From Candidatus Zixiibacteriota bacterium (lineage in GTDB: Bacteria; SM23-81), in NCBI GenBank assembly GCA_030628225.1, contig DAOVRJ010000067.1:1-10446 (forward strand): a stretch of 10,446 bases of DNA. The letters run 5' to 3'. The notes below the pieces were generated by a model. That model saw only the letters and a list, made by a program, of their open reading frames with translations, was not told the origin of the DNA and did no database searches. Shown in pieces: positions 1 to 6,637 of this stretch (within the stretch, counting starts at the first letter, position 1; each line of letters starts with the position of its first letter). The translations under genes and the position numbers were made by a program.

Positions 1-2426
1 ACATGATCGACGGTATACTTGAACCGCACAGCCAGCCGATCAGAGATCCGGTCGGATACCGAAAACCAGTAGCGATAGGAATTGCCGTTCAAAACCATGA
101 ACTCGCTGTCCTCAAAATTCCAGAAAAAACCGTCGTAGATGCCGAAGAAGGTGCGCAGCTTCAGCCGATCGCTAAAGTTATGGGTTAACGTCATTCCCAG
201 CGCCTCAGTGGGCGAGACCAGATTGCCGGTGCTGGGGTGGTTCCCATCCGGCTCCACATTGTCTACCAGTCGCGGACGCGGCGGCCAGAGGGTGTATCCC
301 GTGGTATAGAGGGCCTCCAGTTGATCGTAACCAGAGATCCGCAGCCTCAGACGCAACCGAGTGGTAATGTTATTGAAGCTCCCAGTGGTCAACGAGTTAT
401 CATCGTCCCGGTACTGGTATTTCTGACGAAGCTGCAGCCTTATCGGATAGATGGGCTGATAGTCGATCTTGAGCACCATACGCATATGCTGGGCATTATC
501 GGCTTTCCTTTTCCAAATATCGAATTCCATCTGGGGCGTCAACTCCTGGGTGAGGCGATAGCGGGAGGATATGTAAAAACCCTCCTCTGCCTGGGGCTGT
601 ACGGAATTGTCGTAAACCTGGGCATACAGCGGATTGGTCATGTAATATTCGTCCTCGAAGATGGTCCGTTTGAACCGCTGATAGTTGGAGAAGGCCCGGC
701 AGTAGGGGTTATCATAGGCCACATCGTAATTCCGGTAGATCCCCAGGATGTTCAAATTGTTGTACTGGGTATAGGCGCTGAGGATCACCGCCTGGGGATA
801 GCCGTCCAGATCCACCTGGCGGTCGAAGTCCCGGCCTGTGTCCAAAATGCCATACTCGCCCTGCAGAGAGACGTTTTTATAGATGGTCTGAAAGTCCACC
901 CCGTACACCCGGCGGTAATTGTCCCACCATTCCTCGGTCCCGGTCCTACCGTAGGGGCTTTCAAAAGAGCTGAGGTACTCGCTGTCAGCGGTGGTGGTCT
1001 TGTCGCGGCGAGATGTAATGGTGGATAATTTGGGGCTGAAAGGACGATCGTAGATACTCTCGTAGAAGCTGAAGCCCACGTGGGTACCCAGCCATGGGCT
1101 GTACCTCAAATTGCCACCCCAGGTTTTCTCGTAGAGGACGTCCCTCATAAGCATGCAGCCATTTTCCTCCAGCACCTTGTTCTCCACCTTGGGAGTCATA
1201 ATAATGTAGCAGTTGGCCGTGGAGTCGGGGTTGAGAATGGCATCCTTGTCATCCCAGGAAAAGAAGAACAGACCCCTCAGTTTCCAGTAGGAGGCCTGCA
1301 GAGCGATCCCGTCCAGGGCAAATTCCTCTGTGCGGGAGACGTCCCCGATGACCCCGTCCAGCCGCTTATCCCAGGAGAAACCGGACTTACGGGGCTTGAA
1401 GAAATCGGTGTTCTCCATCACCAACCCCTGCCCGATGGTTATCATGTAGTTGCCCAAGTACAGCCGGTCCAGGTGGATGGGACCCAGCTGTATGTTCTCG
1501 ACGCCCACAAATCGCTTCACCGTGGGAAAGGTGCGGGTTTTGAACAACTTTTTGTGGCCCAGCTTGACGTCAGTCATAGGTCGTTCTTCCCCCAGGCCGC
1601 GGTAGGCCAGAAACCCGGCTCTGATCTTCTGGCCCCATCTCAGCCGCAGCTTATGCATGGCGGCCGGGGAGGCATTGTCCATGCGCAGCAGGTCCCACCA
1701 GCGCTCATCTCCCTCGTTGAGCAAATCGTGGAAATCTCCAAAAAGGGGCGTGTTGTATAAACGAAACTGATAATTGCCGTGGAATTCAAGGCCCTTGTCC
1801 GGCTCGGAATAACGCAGGAAATTCCGGGCGTTACGGTAGCCCCAGTCGGAGATGCCGGGCACTCTGCCCAGGTCCCTCCTGCTGTTCAATGTTCCAATCC
1901 TGTTGCGCTGTTTGACGATGGCCAGGGCGTCAACTGGAGAGACGTTTTGCAAATTCATCAAATCGGTGATGGTGGCCGCATTGACGTTGATGGGATCCTT
2001 GGCCTGGTCGATCCAGATATCGACGAGCCCCTCGTTTGTACCCTCATTCGCGGCCCACTGCTCGATGCGGAAGTAGATGGAGTTCAGCCGGGCTATTTCT
2101 TCATCTGTTTCCGTCACCGGCAGAACTTTGACCAGGGGCTTGATGCGATCGAACTTGCCCTGATCGAATCCGGGGAGTTTGCGGATCTCATAGATGCTCT
2201 TGAAATAGGAGGTATACTCCCGATATTCGTAAAGAGTCTGCGCGTCTTGTTCATCGATGGGCAGAGATCGTATCTCATCCAGGGTAGCCCGGTTGATATC
2301 CACCTGCTGAACAGGAGCCTCCTCGGCCCGGATCACCCTCACTCCCAGCGGAAGGAGCAACAAACAGACGACGATCACCAAAAGGGGAGGTCTCAGAGCG
2401 GTTATTCCTCGGGCGAAAGGTTCCAT
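1..2426 (-). CDS. Helix-hairpin-helix (ComEA-like) outer-membrane beta-barrel protein, 3' end beyond window
   Basis: The minus strand is open without a stop from the ATG at 2426 to the window edge, giving 808 codons with the C-terminus missing. Residues 1-34 form a signal peptide with a hydrophobic run (PPLLVIVVCLLLLPLG) ending near VIRA/EE. Two ComEA-like helix-hairpin-helix regions follow: about 41-100 (starts VDINRATLDEIRSLP) and about 145-205 (starts PINVNAATITDLMNL). From about 212 onward the protein is rich in alternating, aromatic-ended beta strands (LEFHGNYQFRLYN, LRLRWGQKIRAGFLAY, WGGNLRYSPWLGTHVGFSFY), as in a large outer-membrane barrel. The start overlaps the stop of the PorV-like gene as TGATG, implying translational coupling. 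ComEA binds incoming DNA in the periplasm, but here the hairpins read PID and NVS instead of the usual GIG type, so DNA binding is uncertain. Similar HhH-plus-barrel proteins occur in FCB-group bacteria, to my knowledge without a settled function. The open frame is seen directly, the HhH call is strong and the barrel call is inferred. Confidence 0.85.
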   Translation of the reverse strand, partial: MEPFARGITALRPPLLVIVVCLLLLPLGVRVIRAEEAPVQQVDINRATLDEIRSLPIDEQDAQTLYEYREYTSYFKSIYEIRKLPGFDQGKFDRIKPLVKVLPVTETDEEIARLNSIYFRIEQWAANEGTNEGLVDIWIDQAKDPINVNAATITDLMNLQNVSPVDALAIVKQRNRIGTLNSRRDLGRVPGISDWGYRNARNFLRYSEPDKGLEFHGNYQFRLYNTPLFGDFHDLLNEGDERWWDLLRMDNASPAAMHKLRLRWGQKIRAGFLAYRGLGEERPMTDVKLGHKKLFKTRTFPTVKRFVGVENIQLGPIHLDRLYLGNYMITIGQGLVMENTDFFKPRKSGFSWDKRLDGVIGDVSRTEEFALDGIALQASYWKLRGLFFFSWDDKDAILNPDSTANCYIIMTPKVENKVLEENGCMLMRDVLYEKTWGGNLRYSPWLGTHVGFSFYESIYDRPFSPKLSTITSRRDKTTTADSEYLSSFESPYGRTGTEEWWDNYRRVYGVDFQTIYKNVSLQGEYGILDTGRDFDRQVDLDGYPQAVILSAYTQYNNLNILGIYRNYDVAYDNPYCRAFSNYQRFKRTIFEDEYYMTNPLYAQVYDNSVQPQAEEGFYISSRYRLTQELTPQMEFDIWKRKADNAQHMRMVLKIDYQPIYPIRLQLRQKYQYRDDDNSLTTGSFNNITTRLRLRLRISGYDQLEALYTTGYTLWPPRPRLVDNVEPDGNHPSTGNLVSPTEALGMTLTHNFSDRLKLRTFFGIYDGFFWNFEDSEFMVLNGNSYRYWFSVSDRISDRLAVRFKYTVDH

Positions 2427-3319
2427 CAGTTACCCCCGAAATGATAGGAGATGGACATCTGATGGGTCAACGGCAACACGGTGTGGTTGATCAGAGCGTA
2501 ATCAAAATGAATGCCCTGATACTTGAAGCCCACCCCTCCCATCAACCTGTCGGGTTTGGTCTGCACCCCAAAACGAAGTGTCATAAAGGGCACGATCCGA
2601 GCCTCGATCCCACCGTTAACCCGGGTATCCTCTCCAAATCTCTTGGCCAGGTCCAGAGCGGTGACCACCCCCGGATAGGGCTGGTAGGCAATCCCAAAGG
2701 TCATATATTGGGGCAAATCCTCCCGATACCCCTCGCCCATGCGCGGACGGTTGATATTGCGTATGGCAGCGCCCATGCGCGTTCTCTTCCGCAGGACAGC
2801 CATGATGCCCAGGTCAACTCCCATGGTCTGGGCTGAACCCAGAACCTGTCCCTGTGTAGAGGTTCCAAACTCCAGGTCATAGAGGTTGAGCGCATACCCC
2901 AGAGCCAGGGAAGAGTGCACGTCCTCCATCACCGAAAATCCATGAGAAAAGCTGAAAGTTTTCTCGCTCTCCAGATCCTCGCCCTGGTAGGTCACCCCCA
3001 GCTTCTGGAAGCCGAAACCCAACACACCATATCTGGGCAACGGCACGGTGACGCTGGCTGCTATATGCTCCAGAAAATCCAGCCCGTAAGGCCGATGATA
3101 GGAGGTGAAAAGCTGGTAGCCGGCCAGCTGGCTCAGCCCAGCGGGATTGTAGAAAAGGGCGCAGCCGTCATCGGCCAGAGCGGTAAAGGCCCCTCCCATG
3201 GCCCGAGCCCTGGGGCTGGGACTGTAATCGTCAAATACGGCTCCCGCCGGCCCGCCGATCAGCAGGGTGATCAGCAAAACTAAAAGCGGCGCCCAACCCG
3301 CCGTTCCCATTTTTCGCAA
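2426..3319 (-). CDS. PorV/PorQ-like (UPF0164-type) outer-membrane beta-barrel protein
   Basis: The product is a 297-residue outer-membrane protein of the PorV/PorQ/UPF0164 type. The diagnostic segment lies just after the signal peptide: RARAMGGAFTALADD at about 37-51, then FYNPAGL at 56-62. The remainder is glycine- and aromatic-rich beta strands ending MSISYHFGGN, with the near-terminal aromatic residue typical of barrels. It is shorter than PorV of Porphyromonas (about 390 residues). I chose a TTG start at 3319 because a GGAGGAG ribosome-binding site lies 6 nt upstream and because it gives a clean signal peptide (MRKMGTAGWAPLLVLLITLLIGGPAGA, cleavage before VFDD). The frame is open upstream to another TTG at 3370, and an ATG at 3325 abuts the ribosome-binding site. 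PorV in Bacteroidetes shuttles type IX cargo for surface attachment, but many relatives in this broad family have no assigned role. The stop codon overlaps the start of the HhH-barrel gene, so the two proteins are probably made together. Confidence 0.82.
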   Translation of the reverse strand: MRKMGTAGWAPLLVLLITLLIGGPAGAVFDDYSPSPRARAMGGAFTALADDGCALFYNPAGLSQLAGYQLFTSYHRPYGLDFLEHIAASVTVPLPRYGVLGFGFQKLGVTYQGEDLESEKTFSFSHGFSVMEDVHSSLALGYALNLYDLEFGTSTQGQVLGSAQTMGVDLGIMAVLRKRTRMGAAIRNINRPRMGEGYREDLPQYMTFGIAYQPYPGVVTALDLAKRFGEDTRVNGGIEARIVPFMTLRFGVQTKPDRLMGGVGFKYQGIHFDYALINHTVLPLTHQMSISYHFGGN

Positions 3320-3398
3320 GGTCATCTCCTCCATGAGAGAATTGATGAGAAATATCTGGCTCGTCGTCAAAATATGTGAATGCTGTCAGTGAAAGACC

Positions 3399-3541
3399 GA
3401 TCCTGGATCCTAGATCCTGGTTAAAGGCCGAGATTCGAGACTCGTAAAGGCTGAAGTCAAAATATTTTCCCATTTTGCATTTTTCACTTTTCATTTTTCA
3501 CTTTGCATTTCTTTTACCAGGATCCAGGATCTAGGATCCAG
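3399..3541. repeat. Palindromic intergenic element with inverted heptamer arms
   Basis: The left arm (3399-3420) is about three copies of a 7-mer, GATCCTG GATCCTA GATCCTG. The right arm (3517-3541) carries the inverted heptamers CCAGGAT CCAGGAT CTAGGAT. A perfect 18-bp inverted repeat pairs CTGGATCCTAGATCCTGG at 3403-3420 with its reverse complement at 3524-3541. In another register, 3399-3425 pairs with 3512-3538 at 24 of 27 positions. The interior holds a near-palindrome around CGAGATTCGAGACTCG (3429-3444) and the AT-rich tandem repeat. No transposase is present, so this looks like a small non-autonomous or REP/MITE-type intergenic repeat. Copy number elsewhere in the genome is unknown. Confidence 0.75.
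3478..3516. repeat. AT-rich 14-bp tandem repeat inside the palindromic element
   Basis: Two adjacent 14-mers, CATTTTTCACTTTT (3478-3491) and CATTTTTCACTTTG (3492-3505), are followed by a partial third copy (CATTTCTTTTA, 3506-3516) and preceded by a related CATTTTG at 3471-3477. Read on the minus strand the units are AAAAGTGAAAAATG. They form the central part of the palindromic element, between its two heptamer arms. Confidence 0.75.
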
Positions 3542-3601
3542 AATGAACTCTTTTGAAGACCCAAATCCCTTTTTATTTACATCTTGATCTTACCTTCCGG
3601 T

Positions 3602-3820
3602 TCATCTAGCCTCCGGGGCCTCGGGCACCACCAGCCAGGCGATGATATAGGCCAGCAGGCCTCCTCCCCCGGCCAGGGTGAAGAAAATCCACAACAGCCG
3701 GATCAAGACGGGATCCACTTCAAAATACTCACCAATTCCGCTACAGACCCCGGCTAATTTCCGATCGGCCCTGGAGCGATACAGCTTTTTGGGCCCTGTG
3801 GGGGCCGTCTTTGCGCTCAT
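3602..3820 (-). CDS. PspC-domain small inner-membrane protein
   Basis: A 72-residue protein made almost entirely of a PspC domain (residues 11-66). The signature is KKLYRSRADRKLAGVCSGIG at 11-30, followed by EYFEVDPVLIRLLWIF and a hydrophobic membrane segment (about 38-65, including AYIIAWLVVP). PspC proteins belong to the phage-shock/envelope-stress response. In Escherichia coli, PspC senses secretin and outer-membrane protein mislocalisation together with PspB. Stand-alone PspC proteins of this size are common in other phyla and their partners are usually unknown. I chose the ATG at 3820 because GAGG lies 5 nt upstream; a GTG at 3826 overlaps that site. The gene begins 29 nt after the stop of the 918-residue secreted protein, so it is probably the last gene of that operon. 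This could link heavy export of beta-domain proteins with envelope protection, which is inference. No psp partner genes are in the window. Confidence 0.9.
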   Translation of the reverse strand: MSAKTAPTGPKKLYRSRADRKLAGVCSGIGEYFEVDPVLIRLLWIFFTLAGGGGLLAYIIAWLVVPEAPEAR

Positions 3821-3849
3821 GTCCACCTCGAATTGTGTTAAATAACCGG

Positions 3850-6606
3850 TCAGTTCAGGGGCGTTCCCACAACGATGGGCGCCTGATCGGTGGTGGTAAT
3901 CCCCTTATCGCGGTCCGTGGCCTCCAAATGACAGATGTACACGCCCATGGGAACCACTCCTCTCAACTCATCCCGTCCGTTCCACACCACCTGACCGGGA
4001 CCGGCATATTGCTCTTCATCCACCAGCGTGCGCACCACCCGCCCCTCGATATTATACAGGCGCAGGACCACATCGCTGTTGGTGGGCACGTTGAACTCGA
4101 TGAGGAACCCATCGGTATCGGTGTAAGATCCTCGATTGGGCACAAAAACCCGCGGTTCAATGGACAGAATAGCTTTATCCAACCCCTCAACGGTCACCCG
4201 GGGTGAATTTTGGATCTCCTTGAGCGACTGCCCGGACACGGCTGTTTTAACCCGAAAAACGGATATCTCGCCGATGGTCGGAGCGTTCAGGTCCAAAATG
4301 GCCATGACCCCCTGATCGGTCTCGGTCACCGCTGCCTGATGGATGATAATGGTCCGCTCGCCGGATATCTCCACGGTGGTGCTACTGGGAAAACCCGCTC
4401 CCGATAGCTGGATACTGCCCACCTGCGGAAGGTTCCATGTCCAGCTGAGGGGGATCTCCACGGAAAGATCGGTGAGAACGTACGTGCTCTCGCTCCAGAT
4501 GGTAACCGTCTCGGTGAAACCCTCGTCCGTGGCATTCACCGTGGCCGGGGAAATAGAGGCGTATCCGATCCCCTCGGCCTGAGGCTGACCCTCGAAGATG
4601 TCCTCCTGATACCCGGTGAGAATCTGGTAGGTGCTGGAATAAACGGAGCCGACCCCGATGGCAGTGACGGTGTCGCCCTCGGTGAACTCGCTGACGTCGA
4701 TCCCGGTGGTCTCCCAAATCCGTATGCAGATCTGTCCACTGCCGTCATCCAGGTTAACGTTGTAGCCCCCGCCGATAAGATAGGGATCCTCCAACATAAC
4801 GCCGGTCACCTGAATCCAGGTGCCGTCCCACTCCGCGTCATTGGCTCCCCCGGTGGACAGAAGTATCGGATCGGGCAGCGCCTGATTTGTGTCCAGCACG
4901 GTGACGGTGATATCCTTGATCTCAGTGGTGGCACTGATATATCCGGAGCCCAGATAGTCCTCCACCTCGCCGGTGACCTCCACCAGGTTGCCCCTGGCCA
5001 GCGTGCTGTGCAGATCATAATCGAAGAGGTTGATGCCTCGTCCCGACTCGTCCTGTACATAGGCCCGGGTCTTGGTATTGTCCAGAGGCCCCGCCCCAAT
5101 GGTCACCACTGCCCTGACGGTGACGGTCTTGCCCTCGTACTGGCTCGGGTCCGCCTGGATATCAGCTATGGGGGTGATCTCCGGCCCCACGGCCCCAACC
5201 ACTACCTGGGGCGGGCTGTCGATCTCCGCCGGCGCCCCACCCTCCACGGATGTCTTGACCAGGAAAGTGGAGGTGGTCATCGATCCCGGCGAGGTGAGGC
5301 CGGCGATGATCACCTGTCCTGGAGTGCGGTCGTTCACAGCAGCGCTGGTGACGGTGATTGTATCACCGACAACCCCCACCGTCGCCCCGGAAAATCCCTC
5401 CTCAGCCAGGCTCACATCCGCGGCGCTCTGGGACCAGCTCCATCCCTGAGGCACCACGACGATCACGGTGACCAATGGCGTCTGCAGCGCCGGCTCGCCC
5501 GTGACGGTGAGAGTCTCCACCACCGCCTGGGACAGATCGACGCTGTCCGGGGAGATGATGGCCGTTCCCGACCCATCCCCGGGCAATCCGCCGCGAACGA
5601 CGTAAGAGTAAGTAGAAGTTGGGGCATTCTGCGGATCGAAGGACTCCAGGTCCTCATTGTCTGTGGCCTGGATGTAGTATTCCACCTCTATCCCCTCAGC
5701 CTGGGCACCGATCAGGCCCGTGTACACATCATCTGCGGCCGTTTCGTCGGGAGCCACGCCGTCGTCCGTCATGGAGGTGAAATCCCAGCTTGTCCCTCCA
5801 TCGGCAGAGTAAAACAGAGTCACCGAGCTGACGGTGCCATCGTCGGTCACCTGTGATGTGACCGTCACCGACTCGGTGAACAGGGGGCTGACCGGATCAT
5901 GAGCCGTGTTTCTTATGGTCGGTGACCCGGTAATCTCCAAGATGATGTCGTCGGCATCCCGGGGGATGAGCTCGTATTCGCTGTAGCTGTAATCGGCCAA
6001 TCCGATGATGACCGCAATGTTCTCTCCCATCACGGGGTCATAGTGAAAGAGATCATCGTCGATCTGACACTCTCCGGATCCATCGTCCACATACCACTGG
6101 CCATGGCTATCGAGCCCCTGGGTAACCACAACATCACGCACCCTCACCAGCATGCCCTCGTAGGCCTCCGAGTGGGCGTTGCAGCCCCCGGCCAGATCGG
6201 CGGTGGTGATATCCAGGATCGAAGGCATAGGGTTGCCGGAGGAGTGGAGCTCAAAATTGCTGACGCTCTTCATCTCCGTCAACCCGTAGTACTCATCCGG
6301 GGTGGCGGTTATGGTCAGACTGTCTCCCGGAGAGGGTTTGATCGTACTGTCAAAGATGAAAACTCCACCCCACAGCCCATTGTCGAAATCCTCTAACCAG
6401 AAATTCTGATATGTACCGGTCATGACAGCGGTGACGATGCCCGAGATGGTCACCTGCTGGCCGTCCAGGGGTGAGGGATAACAGTCGTCCCCGCTTCCCT
6501 GGTTCGTTTCGTTATATTGCACATCGTAAATGGTGGTCGCCATACCCACCCATGGCAGTCCCAGAATCATGACCGCCACGAAAATGGCCCTCCAGCCACA
6601 CTTCAT
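3850..6606 (-). CDS. Large secreted multidomain protein: OB-fold modules, Ig-like domains, FlgD-like C-terminus
   Basis: A 918-residue exported protein. Residues 1-23 are a signal peptide ending VGMA before TTIYDVQ. Residues 24-221 form a double OB-type module with DEYYGLTE at 104-111, VDDGSGECQIDD around 173-184 and three cysteines (42, 142, 180). This resembles the OB domain preceding the catalytic part of secreted YhcR/ExeM-type nucleases. About 228-338 is an Ig/Fn3-like domain (VTLFYSADGGTSW). About 346-472 and 680-808 are two copies of one beta-domain. About 474-671 is a divergent second double-OB region (DDGSGQICIRIW). About 811-918 is a FlgD-like Ig domain (RLYNIEGRVVRTL) ending APIVVGTPLN, a sorting-tail type common in FCB lineages. 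No catalytic domain is visible, so a binding or adhesive role is likely. The ATG has GAGGAGG 6 nt upstream. The gene lies 31 nt after the related 538-residue gene and 29 nt before the PspC gene. Ligand unknown. Confidence 0.88.
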   Translation of the reverse strand: MKCGWRAIFVAVMILGLPWVGMATTIYDVQYNETNQGSGDDCYPSPLDGQQVTISGIVTAVMTGTYQNFWLEDFDNGLWGGVFIFDSTIKPSPGDSLTITATPDEYYGLTEMKSVSNFELHSSGNPMPSILDITTADLAGGCNAHSEAYEGMLVRVRDVVVTQGLDSHGQWYVDDGSGECQIDDDLFHYDPVMGENIAVIIGLADYSYSEYELIPRDADDIILEITGSPTIRNTAHDPVSPLFTESVTVTSQVTDDGTVSSVTLFYSADGGTSWDFTSMTDDGVAPDETAADDVYTGLIGAQAEGIEVEYYIQATDNEDLESFDPQNAPTSTYSYVVRGGLPGDGSGTAIISPDSVDLSQAVVETLTVTGEPALQTPLVTVIVVVPQGWSWSQSAADVSLAEEGFSGATVGVVGDTITVTSAAVNDRTPGQVIIAGLTSPGSMTTSTFLVKTSVEGGAPAEIDSPPQVVVGAVGPEITPIADIQADPSQYEGKTVTVRAVVTIGAGPLDNTKTRAYVQDESGRGINLFDYDLHSTLARGNLVEVTGEVEDYLGSGYISATTEIKDITVTVLDTNQALPDPILLSTGGANDAEWDGTWIQVTGVMLEDPYLIGGGYNVNLDDGSGQICIRIWETTGIDVSEFTEGDTVTAIGVGSVYSSTYQILTGYQEDIFEGQPQAEGIGYASISPATVNATDEGFTETVTIWSESTYVLTDLSVEIPLSWTWNLPQVGSIQLSGAGFPSSTTVEISGERTIIIHQAAVTETDQGVMAILDLNAPTIGEISVFRVKTAVSGQSLKEIQNSPRVTVEGLDKAILSIEPRVFVPNRGSYTDTDGFLIEFNVPTNSDVVLRLYNIEGRVVRTLVDEEQYAGPGQVVWNGRDELRGVVPMGVYICHLEATDRDKGITTTDQAPIVVGTPLN

Positions 6607-6637
6607 CCAAAACCTCCTCGCGTTCTATATCAAAGGG

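Larger units (their letters stand above)
3320..3601. other. Intergenic gap with palindromic repeat element
   Basis: This 282-bp gap separates the PspC gene from the PorV-like gene, both on the minus strand. It is markedly more AT-rich than its surroundings and is largely occupied by the inverted-repeat element described separately. I see no convincing promoter or rho-independent terminator in it, although a promoter for the PorV-like and HhH-barrel pair would be expected here. A short minus-strand open frame crosses it but consists of repeat sequence and is not a credible gene. Confidence 0.7.

Noticed and set aside
237-2444. Series of plus-strand open frames of 220-260 codons (for example 237-1028, 1080-1760, 1779-2444)
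   Set aside because: They lie antisense to the continuous 808-codon minus-strand frame, which has a signal peptide and recognisable domains. Their translations are low-complexity and lack any family signature.
3320-3400. Promoter for the PorV-like gene
   Set aside because: TATTTT at about 3371-3376 (minus strand) has no acceptable -35 box at 16-18 bp. TTGACG next to it lacks a -10 box.
3366-3465. Direct repeat GTCAAAATAT at 3366-3375 and 3456-3465
   Set aside because: Ten AT-rich bases can recur by chance, and the copies do not flank the palindromic element symmetrically, so it is not a convincing target-site duplication.
3231-3494. 87-codon minus-strand open frame running out of the repeat element into the PorV-like gene
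   Set aside because: Its first half is translated tandem and heptamer repeat, and its second half is the PorV-like gene in another frame.
5008-5856. 282-codon plus-strand open frame
   Set aside because: It is antisense to the 918-residue secreted protein and has no domain signature or ribosome-binding site.
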